From contig NZ_KE384407.1 in NCBI RefSeq assembly GCF_000425625.1, positions 45,396 through 109,395 on the forward strand: DNA of 64,000 bases, written 5' to 3'. A model generated the notes under the pieces. The model worked only from the letters and a program-made list of their open reading frames with translations, searched no databases and was not told where the DNA came from. Positions within the stretch are counted from its first letter, which is position 1, and each line of letters begins with the position of its first letter. The stretch comes from Stutzerimonas azotifigens DSM 17556. Its GTDB lineage: Bacteria > Pseudomonadota > Gammaproteobacteria > Pseudomonadales > Pseudomonadaceae. Of the stretch, positions 9,780 to 18,568 are shown piece after piece. The position numbers were made by a program, and so were the translations under genes.

Positions 9780-10997
9780 ATGAAACCGATCAACCGGATT
9801 GCCGCATTGGCAGTGGTCAGCGGCGCAATACCCAATCTGGCCCATGCCGACTTCTTTGCCGACAGCAAGGGCGCACTCGAACTTCGCAACTTCTATTTCA
9901 ACCGTGATTTTCGTCAGGACGGTTCGCGCGACAAGGCCGAAGAATGGGCCCAGGGTTTTCTGCTGAACATCGAATCGGGTTATACCGAAGGGCCGGTAGG
10001 CTTCGGTGTCGATGCGCTGGGGATGCTCGGCGTCAAGCTCGATTCCGGCGGCGGCACCTACGGCAGCGGCCTGCTGCCCAACGACGGCAACCCGGCGCGC
10101 GGTTCGGAAGACGAGTATTCCAAGCTGGCTGCGACCGCCAAGGCACGCTTTTCCAGGAGCACCCTGCGCCTGGGCGACCTGCGTTTCCGCAGCCCGATCG
10201 TCTCGTCGAACGACAGCCGCCTGCTGCCGACCGCCTTCCGCGGCGGCCTGGTGAACATCCAGGAAATCGACAACCTGACCCTGCAGGGCGGCAAGCTCAC
10301 GGCCATTCGCCAGAACAGCAGCAGCAACTACGAAGACATGGTCGTGTTCGGCAAGGCCAGTGACGCGTTCATCTTTGCCGGCGGCGATTACAAGTTCACG
10401 CCCAATCTTTCGGCAGGCCTGCACTATGGCAATCTGGAAGATGTCTACAAGCAGTATTACGGCACGCTCAACTACGTTCTTCCGCTCGGCGACAAACAGT
10501 CTCTTAAGTTCGACCTTCGTTATGCGCGCTCCACCGAGGACGGCAACTTCCGCAACCTCGACAACAAGGCATTCGGTTCCATGGTCACCTACAGCCTGGG
10601 TGGCCATGCATTCGGCGCGGCCTATCAGCGGATGTCAGGAGACGACGCCTTCCCCTTCATCAGCGACCCCTATCTGGTCAACTTCGTACAGATCAACAAC
10701 TTCGCCAACGCCGAAGAGAAGTCATGGCAACTGCGTTACGACTACAACTTCGCCGCCATCGGCCTCCCCGGTCTGACCTTCATGACCCGCTACATCTCCG
10801 GTGACGACGTCGCCGTCGCCGGTCGCGAGCGGGAAGGCAAGGAGTGGGAACGCAACATGGACATCGGCTACGTGATCCAGAGCGGCCCGCTGAAGGACCT
10901 GGGCATCAAGTGGCGCAACGCCACGGTTCGTTCCAACTTCGGCAACGACCTGGACGAGAACCGCCTGATCCTGACCTACAGCCTGGCCCTCTGGTAA
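9780..10997 (+). CDS. OprD-family outer-membrane porin
   Basis: Outer-membrane beta-barrel channel of the OprD/OpdK type, 405 aa, with a signal peptide ending at about AHA-DFFADSKG. The N-terminal DFFADSKGALELRNFYFNRD and the GLRFRSP-like GDLRFRSPIV segment are typical of this family, which passes small acids and amino acids in Pseudomonas. The last residue is tryptophan (SLALW) where phenylalanine is more usual; either aromatic can serve the barrel-assembly signal. An AGGAG ribosome site precedes the ATG. It is followed by a clear terminator and then a chemoreceptor gene. Divergence from lysR and the shared operator-like motif suggest it is the outer-membrane door for the same substrate as the TRAP transporter. 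Confidence 0.93.
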   Translation: MKPINRIAALAVVSGAIPNLAHADFFADSKGALELRNFYFNRDFRQDGSRDKAEEWAQGFLLNIESGYTEGPVGFGVDALGMLGVKLDSGGGTYGSGLLPNDGNPARGSEDEYSKLAATAKARFSRSTLRLGDLRFRSPIVSSNDSRLLPTAFRGGLVNIQEIDNLTLQGGKLTAIRQNSSSNYEDMVVFGKASDAFIFAGGDYKFTPNLSAGLHYGNLEDVYKQYYGTLNYVLPLGDKQSLKFDLRYARSTEDGNFRNLDNKAFGSMVTYSLGGHAFGAAYQRMSGDDAFPFISDPYLVNFVQINNFANAEEKSWQLRYDYNFAAIGLPGLTFMTRYISGDDVAVAGREREGKEWERNMDIGYVIQSGPLKDLGIKWRNATVRSNFGNDLDENRLILTYSLALW

Positions 10998-11014
10998 TAC
11001 GCCCGGCGACCAGC

Positions 11015-11056
11015 GCCCGGCCAACGGCATGCAGCCGGTGGCCGGGCCTTGCGTTT
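11015..11056 (+). terminator. Rho-independent terminator after the porin gene
   Basis: A 9-bp perfect stem, GCCCGGCCA (11015-11023) with TGGCCGGGC (11039-11047), whose loop can pair further, followed by CTTGCGTTTT. It lies directly behind the porin stop codon. Confidence 0.75.
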
Positions 11057-11134
11057 TCCGGCCTGTCGCTAAAGAGACGCCGTCACCGGCCGACCACCCT
11101 GTAGTGGGTCGCCAGATACGGACAAGGAGTCGCC

Positions 11135-13015
11135 ATGCCAAGGTTTCTTTCCTGGAAGGACAAGTTCCGCGCCCTGATCGCCGTCTCGCTGATCAGCCTC
11201 GCGGCTATGGTCGGCGCAGCGTTGTGGATCAACGAACGCCTGGGCGGCTCGTTCGAAGCGCAGCGCGCCGCCACCTCGTTTCGCGGCGAGACCCTCGACC
11301 TGCTGAACGACTGGCTGCGCGTCGGCGCCCAGCGACGGGGGCTGCGGCCGGAGACCAGCGAGCGGTACGCCGGGCAGCTCGCCGAGATCGAACGACAGGC
11401 TGCAGCGCTCGGCGAGAATGCCAGTCGGCTCGGCGACCCTGCGCTGCTCCGTCAGGCCGAGCGGGTCGGCGAGCTGCTGCGCACCGACGCCGGCCTGCAA
11501 CGACAATGGCTCGAGCAGAACCAGGCGCTCGGCCTGCGTCCCGAGGACGGTGCGCGGCAGGCGCTGGCGACGGCCACGAAACCGCTGGAGGCGATCACCA
11601 TCGGCCTGATCCAGCCGTTCATTCGCGAGGCGGTGGGCGCTCAGCGCGACTACCTCGCCACCTTCGACCCGGGCTTCGCGGACAAGGCCCGGGCGGCCAT
11701 CGACGGCCTGCTCGTGCAGATCGACGAACTGGACTGGCGCGACAGTCAGATCGGCATGGATACCGTCGCCTTTCGCGATGCCTTCCTCACGGCGGATACG
11801 ATCATCGGGCAGATCGACAGGCTGCAAGCGCGCCTGGACAGCCAGGGCCAGGACATCGAACAGGCCATCGACCGGCTCCTCGGCGACCTGCGCGACGGCA
11901 TCATCGCGCGCACCGCGGCCGAGGTGGAACGTGCACGCACGTCGGCGGCGCTGATTCTCGGGCTGGTCTTCCTGGTCGGCGCGGCGGTGCTGCTGCTCAC
12001 CCTCGGCCGGGCTTCCAGCGCCCTGCTAGGCCAGTTGACGCGCGTCAACGACGCCCTGGCCCGAGTCGCCGCCGGGGATCTCACCGGGCAACTGGCCGTC
12101 GGCCGGAACCCGCGGGACGAGTTCAACCAGCTCGGCCTGGCGGTGAACCAGATGGTGCAGAGCATCTGCTCGCTGATCCGCCAGGTCGCCGACGGCAACG
12201 AGGACCTGAAGCGGCTGCACGGCCACCTGAACGACGCGATGAAGCGGCTCGACGACAACAGCGCCCAGGTCGAACAGCAGACCGAGCAGGCCACCGCGGC
12301 GTCGCAGCAGATTTCCCGGACCATCAGCGAGATCGCCGAGCGCACCACCGACGTCGGCACGGCCACCCGCGCCGCCTGCGACTCGGCGCAGGTCGGCAGC
12401 CAGGTCATCGGCACCAGCGTTGAGAACATGCGCCGGCTGTCCGGGCTGATCCGCGACACCCACGCCCAGGTCAGTTCGCTCACCCACTCCGCTACCCAGG
12501 TGAACAGCATCATCGGCGTGATCAACGGCCTGGCCGACCAGACCAACCTGCTCGCGCTCAACGCCGCCATCGAAGCGGCTCGTGCCGGAGAGGCCGGTCG
12601 CGGGTTCTCGGTGGTCGCCGACGAGGTGCGTTCGCTGGCGCAGAAGACCGTCTCGGCCACCACCGACATCACCCGTATCGTCGATGAGCTGGGCCGGCAG
12701 ACGAAGCAGATGGATCAGCTGATCGGCAGCGGCCTGGAGCTGGCGCACCAGAGCGAAACCGACGCCGGCCAGGCCGCCGGTGCGATCGACGAAATCACCC
12801 TGTCGGTGGAGAAGCTCACCTCGGAGATGAACCAGGTGGTCGTGGCGGTGGAGGAAATCTCCACCACCACCGAAGACATCGCCGGCAAGATGGAGGAGAT
12901 CAATACCCACACCGGCCGCACCCGAACCCTGCGGCAGACGCTTGACGACCACACCCGGAGCCTGTCGGGGCAGGTGCAGGCCTTGCACGAGCGGACCGGC
13001 CGGTTCCGGGTCTGA
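11135..13015 (+). CDS. Methyl-accepting chemotaxis protein
   Basis: Inner-membrane chemoreceptor, 626 aa. Order: a short cytoplasmic start, a membrane helix at about residues 12-30, a long mostly helical periplasmic sensor (about 31-265), a second membrane helix near 270-290 ([18 protein letters not shown]), a HAMP linker, then the signalling domain with the hairpin tip around [20 protein letters not shown] and EVRSLAQKT. It ends without an evident CheR-docking pentapeptide. AAGGAG precedes the ATG. It is separated from the porin gene by a terminator, so it likely has its own promoter. Its position next to the porin and transporter genes suggests taxis toward their substrate, which is an inference only. 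Confidence 0.95.
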   Translation: MPRFLSWKDKFRALIAVSLISLAAMVGAALWINERLGGSFEAQRAATSFRGETLDLLNDWLRVGAQRRGLRPETSERYAGQLAEIERQAAALGENASRLGDPALLRQAERVGELLRTDAGLQRQWLEQNQALGLRPEDGARQALATATKPLEAITIGLIQPFIREAVGAQRDYLATFDPGFADKARAAIDGLLVQIDELDWRDSQIGMDTVAFRDAFLTADTIIGQIDRLQARLDSQGQDIEQAIDRLLGDLRDGIIARTAAEVERARTSAALILGLVFLVGAAVLLLTLGRASSALLGQLTRVNDALARVAAGDLTGQLAVGRNPRDEFNQLGLAVNQMVQSICSLIRQVADGNEDLKRLHGHLNDAMKRLDDNSAQVEQQTEQATAASQQISRTISEIAERTTDVGTATRAACDSAQVGSQVIGTSVENMRRLSGLIRDTHAQVSSLTHSATQVNSIIGVINGLADQTNLLALNAAIEAARAGEAGRGFSVVADEVRSLAQKTVSATTDITRIVDELGRQTKQMDQLIGSGLELAHQSETDAGQAAGAIDEITLSVEKLTSEMNQVVVAVEEISTTTEDIAGKMEEINTHTGRTRTLRQTLDDHTRSLSGQVQALHERTGRFRV

Positions 13016-13057
13016 TGCCGTCGGCCCAGGGTCGCGCGGCGCCTGCCGTGCCCCGAC

Positions 13058-13987
13058 TCAGAAGTTGACCTTGTCGCCGCCCTTCAGGCCCAGCAGGTCG
13101 CGGGCCTGATCCGGCGTGGCGACTTCGGCCCCCAGCTCCTCGATGATGCGGCGGATCTTGGCGACCTGCTGTGCGTTCGACTCCGCCAGCGTGCCCCGCT
13201 TGATGTAGAGGCTGTCCTCCAGGCCGACGCGGACATTGCCGCCCATCTGGCTGGCGGTGGTCGCCAGCGGCATCTGTGCGGCGCCTGCGCCGAGGACCGA
13301 CCACCGGTAGTCGTCGCCGAACAAGCGGTCCGCGGTGCGTTTCATGAAGATCAGGTTGTCCACTTCCGGACCGATGCCACCGAGTATGCCGAGCACGAAC
13401 TGGATGAAGATCGGCGCCTGGAACAGGCCGATGTCCATGCAGAAGCGCAGGTTGTAGAGGTGGCCGACGTCATAGCATTCGTGTTCGAACTTGATGCCGT
13501 GGGGCTTGAGCTGGTTGGCCGCGTTCTCGATGTCGGCGAAGGTGTTGCGGAAGATGTTGTGATCGGAATTCTTCACATAATCCCGCTCCCAATCGAACTT
13601 CCAGCTCTGGTAGCGCTTGGCCAGGGGATGGAAGCTGAAATTCATCGAGCCCATGTTCAACGAGCACATCTCGGGCGAGAAGCGCAGGGCCGGGCCGACG
13701 CGCTCGTCGATGGTGCAGGTCAGGCTGCCCCCGGTCGAGATGTTGATCACGGCATCGGTCGCCTGCTTGATCCGGGGCAGGAAGCCGTTGAACACCTCCG
13801 GGTCGATGCTCACGCCACCGTCGTGCGGGCGACGGGCATGCAGGTGCAGGATCGACGCCCCCGCCTCGGCGGCCGCGATGGCCTGGGCGGTGATGTCGTC
13901 GGGTGTATAGGGCAGCGCGTCGGACATGGTCGGGGTATGGATCGCCCCGGTGAGCGCGCAGGTGATGATGACGGGTTGCCGTGCCAT
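13058..13987 (-). CDS. BKACE-family beta-keto acid cleavage enzyme (DUF849)
   Basis: Member of the BKACE family (founder Kce, 3-keto-5-aminohexanoate cleavage enzyme), which splits a beta-keto acid with acetyl-CoA using a zinc ion. The 309-aa protein shows the family start (PVIITCALTGAIHTP), the metal-binding HLHAR motif near residues 44-48, VINISTGG and the PEMCSLNMGSMNF segment. The start at 13987 has AGGAGAAACCC in front. It is the last gene of a minus-strand run behind a KPR-like dehydrogenase (17 bases) and a sodium symporter. Together they suggest uptake of a hydroxy or keto acid, oxidation, then cleavage. BKACE substrates differ widely, so the actual acid is unknown. It converges with the chemoreceptor gene. 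Confidence 0.88.
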   Translation of the reverse strand: MARQPVIITCALTGAIHTPTMSDALPYTPDDITAQAIAAAEAGASILHLHARRPHDGGVSIDPEVFNGFLPRIKQATDAVINISTGGSLTCTIDERVGPALRFSPEMCSLNMGSMNFSFHPLAKRYQSWKFDWERDYVKNSDHNIFRNTFADIENAANQLKPHGIKFEHECYDVGHLYNLRFCMDIGLFQAPIFIQFVLGILGGIGPEVDNLIFMKRTADRLFGDDYRWSVLGAGAAQMPLATTASQMGGNVRVGLEDSLYIKRGTLAESNAQQVAKIRRIIEELGAEVATPDQARDLLGLKGGDKVNF

Positions 13988-14004
13988 TGGGTTTCTCCTG
14001 GATT

Positions 14005-15048
14005 TCAGTCGAGCAGCGCCAGGTAGGGCTGCAGCAGCGTGTCGAAGCGGTCGATGTTGGAAAAGTCCGGCACGGCGCGAATGGATTGCGCCGCGCTGAC
14101 CAGTTCCACCACCCGGTCGTTGAAGGGCGTGGACAGGCCATGCCGGCGTCCGGCCTGGCTGACGACGCCGTTGATGAAGGCGATCTCGGTGTCGAGCCCT
14201 TTTTCGAGGTCCTGCAGCATCGAGGCACGCAGTTGCCGGTGCGGCGTCCAGATCTTGCGGATCAGGGGCAGAACGCCCGGAATGTCGGCCGGCGTCTGCA
14301 GCAGGAAGCGTTCGAAGTCCTCGCCCTGCATCGCCGCCATGCGGTGGCCTTCGGCATGCGCGGCCCTCGCCGTCTCGTTGGCGATCAACGCCACGCAAAG
14401 CAGGGCCCGCGGGTCGTCCAGCACCTCGCCGAAGGTGCATCCCAACGCCGCCGACATGCCGCTGAAGGTCGCGTTCATGAGCACCTTCGACCAGCGGATG
14501 CCCATCAGGTCGGACAGAAGCTCGGTGCGGCCGACGCAGGACAGGTAGTCCTGCACCGCCCGTAGCCGAGGGCGGAGCGTCCCGTCGATCTCGCCGATCT
14601 CGAAGGCGAAGTTGCGGACCGTCTGCGCCGCGGTGGTCAGGCGCGAGACGCCGGGGCCGACCCATGTCGCGCCAAATCCCACCGCCCCGCCGATGGTGCG
14701 CGAGGCGCCGAGGATGGCCGCCACCGAGGGCTCGGGAATGCCGTTCTGCAAGGTGCAGACGGTGCTGTCCGGATGCAGGAAGGCCTGCAGATGCGTCAGC
14801 ACCGCCTGGTTGGCCGTCTGCTTGTTCAGCAGGAAGACCAGGTCGTACCGGCCCGTCATCTGCTCGGGGGTCAGGGCCTCGACGGGTACGAGCAAATCCA
14901 TTTCCCCGATGACGCGCGCGCCGTCGCGATTCAGGGCCTCGACATGGGCGCGGTTGGTATCGACCAGATGGACCGGCCGCCCGCCTTTCGCCATCAGGGC
15001 ACCGATGATGGTTCCCAGCGATCCGGCTCCGATGATTGCGGTTCTCAT
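14005..15048 (-). CDS. Ketopantoate-reductase-like dehydrogenase (ApbA/PanE family)
   Basis: NAD(P)-dependent oxidoreductase of the 2-dehydropantoate 2-reductase fold, 347 aa. The N-terminus MRTAIIGAGSLGTIIGALMA carries the GxGxxG dinucleotide-binding loop. The lysine-containing region MGIRWSKVLMNATFSGMSA, near residue 190, matches the catalytic KPR pattern. Context argues against coenzyme A synthesis: it overlaps the sodium symporter gene by 4 bases (ATGA) and precedes a BKACE gene, so it more likely oxidises a hydroxy acid to the keto acid that BKACE cleaves. The length is somewhat above the roughly 300 aa of housekeeping PanE. Substrate and cofactor preference are unknown. Confidence 0.85.
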   Translation of the reverse strand: MRTAIIGAGSLGTIIGALMAKGGRPVHLVDTNRAHVEALNRDGARVIGEMDLLVPVEALTPEQMTGRYDLVFLLNKQTANQAVLTHLQAFLHPDSTVCTLQNGIPEPSVAAILGASRTIGGAVGFGATWVGPGVSRLTTAAQTVRNFAFEIGEIDGTLRPRLRAVQDYLSCVGRTELLSDLMGIRWSKVLMNATFSGMSAALGCTFGEVLDDPRALLCVALIANETARAAHAEGHRMAAMQGEDFERFLLQTPADIPGVLPLIRKIWTPHRQLRASMLQDLEKGLDTEIAFINGVVSQAGRRHGLSTPFNDRVVELVSAAQSIRAVPDFSNIDRFDTLLQPYLALLD

Positions 15049-16622
15049 GCGCTCGCTCCCTTGAGTTCCACAGCCGGCGAATCGGCAACCTGGACTTCAT
15101 CGCTTTCACGGCGGATTCGCAGCGCGACGGCACGGGTGGAGGGACTGACCTCAGGCTCGAAATAGGCCTCGTAGGCTTCCTTGGGCGGCGCGGGGGTGAG
15201 GAACACGCCGACCAGGGTGGCCACCAGCGAGAGACCGGCGCCGACCACGAAGGGATTCGAGGCGTCCAGGCTCTTGGCGGCGACGTAGGCGATCATCCCG
15301 ATGACCACCCCGGCGTAGGCACCGGTCCGGTTCATGCGCCGCCAGAACAGCCCCAGCCAGACCGGCCACATGAAGGCTGCGCCAAACGCGCCGTAGACAT
15401 AGGTGAAGCCCATCGCCAGCAACAGCGGCGGCTTGATCGCGCTCAGCACCGACAGCACGCCGAGCACCAGCACGGCAATGCGCAGCTGGCGGGTCGCGCT
15501 GCGGTCGTCGAACTTCCGCTCGGGAAAGCACGAACGGTAGATGTCGTAGTAGAGCGAGGTGCCGCAGTTCAACAGCATGGAGTTCGCGGTGGAGACCGCG
15601 GCCGCCAGCAGCGCGATCAGGGTCATGGCGCCGACGAAGGCCGGGGCATGCTGTTGCACGATCAGCGGCATGATGTAGTCGGTGGTCTTGCCGTCGGGCA
15701 GGCTGGGCAGAAGCGCCTTGGCGCCGAGGCCGATGATGATCAGGCAGACGAAGATCGGGATCAGCGCGACCACGGTCCACATCATCTGCAGGACCGCCGC
15801 CTTGCTGTTCTTCGGTGCCATGAAGCGGTTGATCCAGTGCGGCGCCACCGAAGCCCCGACTGCGTTCGACATGAAGATGCCGATCAGCACCGACCAGCCG
15901 AAGGTTCCGGCCGGCGACAACAGGATCCCGGGCTCCAGCGGCTCCCCGCCGACGTTGATCGGTGCGGTCGTCTGCGCGACGGTGTCGAGGATCGGTCCGA
16001 TCCCTCCGGTCGCATAGAGGATGCTGCCGGTACCGAACGCGAGGCCGACCAGGATCAGTACCGCGTTCAGGGTATCCGTAGCCGCGACCGACCAGAAGCC
16101 GCCCAGCGAGGTCAGCGCCAGCAGCGCGAGGAAGGCGAAGATCGCGTATTCGTAGGGCACGCCGGTGATCGTATTGAACACGATCCCGAAGCCCACGACC
16201 TGTAGATGACAGAAGATGAAATACCCCACCAGCATCAGCACGGCGACGATCAGCTGCAGCACGCTCACGCGCTGGAACGGCTCGTAGCGCATGCGGATGA
16301 ATTCGGGGAAGGTGCGGGCCGGCAATTCGGGACGGCGTACCCTCTGGGCGAGGATCGGCATCACCGCGGTGGCGAGGAACCAGCCCGCGACCCAGCCGAT
16401 GATCGCCGCGACGCCGGTGCGATACAGATAGCCCGGCACGCCCATGACCGAGGCCACGCTGACCCAGGTGGCGACCGAGGTGCCGACCCCCAGCAGCAGC
16501 CCCATGCGGTGCCCGCCCGTGGTGAAATCGGACAGTGACTCCACCTGCCTTATGCTCGCGATGCAAGTCCAGGCGAGAAACAGCAGATAGGCGCCGAAGA
16601 CGACGAAATAAGAGATGCTCAT
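15045..16622 (-). CDS. Sodium:solute symporter (SSS family)
   Basis: Inner-membrane sodium-coupled transporter, 525 aa, with about 13 hydrophobic helices. SSS features include DFTTGGHRMGLLLGVGTSVATW near the N-terminus and the ATDTLNAVLILVGLAFG and AAAVSTANSMLLNCGT segments. It resembles pantothenate or mono-carboxylate carriers in general layout. The ATG at 16622 lies 9 bases after the stop of a 44-aa membrane peptide gene, and its end overlaps the dehydrogenase gene by 4 bases. It very probably brings in the acid processed by the following dehydrogenase and BKACE enzyme. The C-terminal 35 residues are charged and cytoplasmic. Confidence 0.92.
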   Translation of the reverse strand: MSISYFVVFGAYLLFLAWTCIASIRQVESLSDFTTGGHRMGLLLGVGTSVATWVSVASVMGVPGYLYRTGVAAIIGWVAGWFLATAVMPILAQRVRRPELPARTFPEFIRMRYEPFQRVSVLQLIVAVLMLVGYFIFCHLQVVGFGIVFNTITGVPYEYAIFAFLALLALTSLGGFWSVAATDTLNAVLILVGLAFGTGSILYATGGIGPILDTVAQTTAPINVGGEPLEPGILLSPAGTFGWSVLIGIFMSNAVGASVAPHWINRFMAPKNSKAAVLQMMWTVVALIPIFVCLIIIGLGAKALLPSLPDGKTTDYIMPLIVQQHAPAFVGAMTLIALLAAAVSTANSMLLNCGTSLYYDIYRSCFPERKFDDRSATRQLRIAVLVLGVLSVLSAIKPPLLLAMGFTYVYGAFGAAFMWPVWLGLFWRRMNRTGAYAGVVIGMIAYVAAKSLDASNPFVVGAGLSLVATLVGVFLTPAPPKEAYEAYFEPEVSPSTRAVALRIRRESDEVQVADSPAVELKGASA

Positions 16623-16631
16623 CGCCGCGCC

Positions 16632-16766
16632 TCACTCATAGCGAAAGAGTTTGCCGGTCGCGCCCCAGCGGCGCACACCCGACTTCTCGATCCTTGCGCA
16701 AAGACAGGCCGAGACTCCGATACAGAACGCGACGCTCGTTCCCCAGAACATCAGTGCAATCCACAT
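16632..16766 (-). CDS. Small 44-aa membrane protein ahead of the symporter
   Basis: A short gene translated from the sequence: it begins MWIALMFWGTSVAFCIGVSA and ends GKLFRYE, with one hydrophobic helix (about residues 2-23) and then a basic tail. A strong AGGAGGAAAG ribosome site lies 6 bases before the ATG. The stop codon is 9 bases before the symporter start, so the two are surely co-translated. Several SSS transporters are preceded by such a small membrane partner (DUF3311-like and similar), but I cannot assign this one to a family. It could be a symporter subunit or assembly aid. Confidence 0.7.
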   Translation of the reverse strand: MWIALMFWGTSVAFCIGVSACLCARIEKSGVRRWGATGKLFRYE

Positions 16767-17235
16767 ACGTCTTTCCTCCTCGAGTTGCCTATGGCCAGGC
16801 ACCGCAGAAAGCTGCGATGACGGGCCTCGGAACCGGCCATGCGCGCATCGCCTCGATGCTGGCGCACGCCAGGAGAACGTCGAAGGAAGTCACTGTGTCC
16901 AGGGGATCGAGCGCGCGAGGCCGGCCAGGACGGCGGGGCGCAGGTCGTGACCCGACAACCGGGCCGGTCGAGGCACGCTGCGTTCGGTGGCGATGATCCG
17001 CTGCGGCTTTCCGGTGTGTCGCTGCCAGTGACCTGTGCGGTTGGTTGAACCAACCCTACAGGCCTACCAGAGCGGTGCCGACCGGTCAGCCTCTTTCAGT
17101 GGCTCCCGGCGACCCTCCTATTGTTGTTGTTTGGAATGATTGGTAGCGGATAAGGTGTCAGAAAAATCCGGACCCAATAAGGTTCTGAGCGGACAGAATC
17201 GGGTTCTTCGCGGACATAAAAATAAAGAGGGCTCA
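16767..17235. other. Intergenic control region between symporter operon and araC-type regulator
   Basis: No gene is visible in these 469 bases. The left part is GC-rich. An inverted repeat GGTTGGTT-G-AACCAACC lies at 17039-17055, within a 19-base stretch (17032-17050) that is found inverted at 43329-43347. The right end is AT-rich and carries three phased CGGAC repeats just before the regulator gene. Confidence 0.6.
17169..17216 (+). promoter_or_regulatory. Phased direct repeats, probable AraC-type operator
   Basis: GGTTCTGAGCGGACA (17181-17195) and GGTTCTTCGCGGACA (17202-17216) match at 13 of 15 bases and are 21 bases apart, two helical turns. A third CGGAC at 17169-17173 keeps the same 21-base phase. 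The array ends 20 bases before the ATG of the AraC-family gene, so autoregulation by occlusion is likely. Confidence 0.65.
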
Positions 17236-18267
17236 ATGCAACCCCGTTTACCCCTGCCGGACGAGCGGATCTATACGCCCTACAAGATCAGCGCGCTCGT
17301 CGAGGTCCTCGAGGCGCAGGGCGTGCCACGTGCCGAATGCCTCATGGGCAGCGGTGTCGACGTCGACGACCTCGCCGACCCCTTCGCACAGACGTCCATG
17401 CGCCAGTACATGACCGTCTGCGCCAACGCGCTGGCGCTGTCACGCGATCCCGCGACGCCCTTCGAAGCAGGGGCCAGCCTGCACGTCTCCGCCTATGGCA
17501 TCTATGGCTATGCATTGCTGTCCTGCCTGTCGCTGCGCGACTACTTCGGACTGGCGGAGAGGTTCCGGCGCCTGGCCACCCCGCCCATGACCGTCGAATG
17601 GCATGAAGATGAAAACGAGGTGCGCTGGTTCGTCAACGATGTGTTCGTGCTGAACCCGGCCCCGGCGCTGCGCCAGTTTCTCCTGGAAAAGCAGTTCAGC
17701 ATCAACGTCACCCATCTACAGGACGTGGTGGGCCAGCCCTACCCTCCGTTGCGGGCCTGTTTTTCCTATCCCGCACCGCCGCATGCCGACCTCTACAGCC
17801 GTTACCTGAACTGCCCCTGCCTGTTCGACCAGCCCCGCTGCGAGCTGGTCTACGACCGCGCCATACTCGACCGCAAACCGGTAATGGCGCATCCGCTGAC
17901 CTCGGTGCTGGTGCAGGAGACCTGTGACCGGCTGATCGGCCAGAGCAGGATCGCCTCGGGGACGGCGGGCTCGGTCTACCGGCTGCTGATGGATCGACCG
18001 GGCCACTTTCCGGACATGGAAGCGGCGGCGCAGATGCTCAACATGACCAGCCGCACGCTGCGTCGCCGGCTGGACGCCGAAGCCACGTCCTTCCAGGCGA
18101 TCCGTGACGAGGTGCGCTTGAAGCTGGCGCAGGAATATCTCGGAGCGAGCCGGATGAGCCTTCTGGATACGGCGACGCTGCTGGGTTTTTCCGATGTCGC
18201 CAGTTTCAGGAAGGCGCTCAAGCGCTGGACGGGCAAAGGGCCCGATCAATTCCGCAAATCCTTGTGA
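17236..18267 (+). CDS. AraC-family transcriptional regulator
   Basis: A 343-aa regulator with an N-terminal sensor domain of the arabinose-binding-like type (about residues 20-205) and a C-terminal AraC pair of helix-turn-helix motifs (about 240-340: MEAAAQMLNMTSRTLRRRLD and LLDTATLLGFSDVASFRKAL, then RWTGKGPDQFR). The ATG at 17236 was chosen over one at 17140 because AGAGGG precedes it and the upstream stretch holds repeated operator-like boxes rather than plausible protein. It is divergent from the symporter-dehydrogenase-BKACE operon, so it is the likely activator of that pathway, with the inducer being its substrate or an intermediate. Confidence 0.9.
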   Translation: MQPRLPLPDERIYTPYKISALVEVLEAQGVPRAECLMGSGVDVDDLADPFAQTSMRQYMTVCANALALSRDPATPFEAGASLHVSAYGIYGYALLSCLSLRDYFGLAERFRRLATPPMTVEWHEDENEVRWFVNDVFVLNPAPALRQFLLEKQFSINVTHLQDVVGQPYPPLRACFSYPAPPHADLYSRYLNCPCLFDQPRCELVYDRAILDRKPVMAHPLTSVLVQETCDRLIGQSRIASGTAGSVYRLLMDRPGHFPDMEAAAQMLNMTSRTLRRRLDAEATSFQAIRDEVRLKLAQEYLGASRMSLLDTATLLGFSDVASFRKALKRWTGKGPDQFRKSL

Positions 18268-18392
18268 AGAGCGAAAGCGGATGACCTGCACGACCTGAAT
18301 TCGATGCATCGCAGGCCGATGCGGATCGCCCCTGCGGCCAGACGCAAACACCGGCTGGCGCCGGCGTACCAGCGCCCGAAGGTAGAAAAAAC

Positions 18393-18421
18393 GGCCCAGC
18401 CAGCGAACCGTTGGCCGGGCC
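18393..18421 (-). terminator. Hairpin with T-tract facing the minus strand
   Basis: GGCCC-GCCA pairs with TGGC-GGGCC around a short loop with one mismatch. Read on the minus strand it is followed by six T, so it would stop leftward transcripts. No minus-strand gene is visible to its right; it may shield the AraC-family gene from antisense reading out of the pxp promoter. Confidence 0.6.
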
Positions 18422-18477
18422 AAGCGCGAGTGATGCGCCAAGGGAGCCACCTCACTTTCGCCCCCTACCCGCCCGCA

Positions 18478-18513
18478 GTCCAACGAGAAAAACCTGTCGC
18501 CTTCGATCGGAAA
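18478..18513 (+). promoter_or_regulatory. Bipartite operator-like site 3 (pxpABC promoter)
   Basis: GTCCAAC G AGAAAA, 13 bases, GATCGGAAA. The left box shares 15 identical bases with the site between lysR and the porin gene, and the right box is identical to that of the dctPQM site. It lies 182-217 bases upstream of pxpA and faces site 4 in opposite orientation. Confidence 0.65.
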
Positions 18514-18568
18514 CACGCGATCCGCCGGCGGCCCCGTTACCGCCGGCCCACGGCGCCACGTATCGAAA

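Noticed and set aside
17140-17235. N-terminal extension of the AraC-type regulator from an ATG at 17140
   Set aside because: The stretch is AT-rich, carries the phased CGGAC operator repeats and lacks a good ribosome site, whereas the ATG at 17236 has one.
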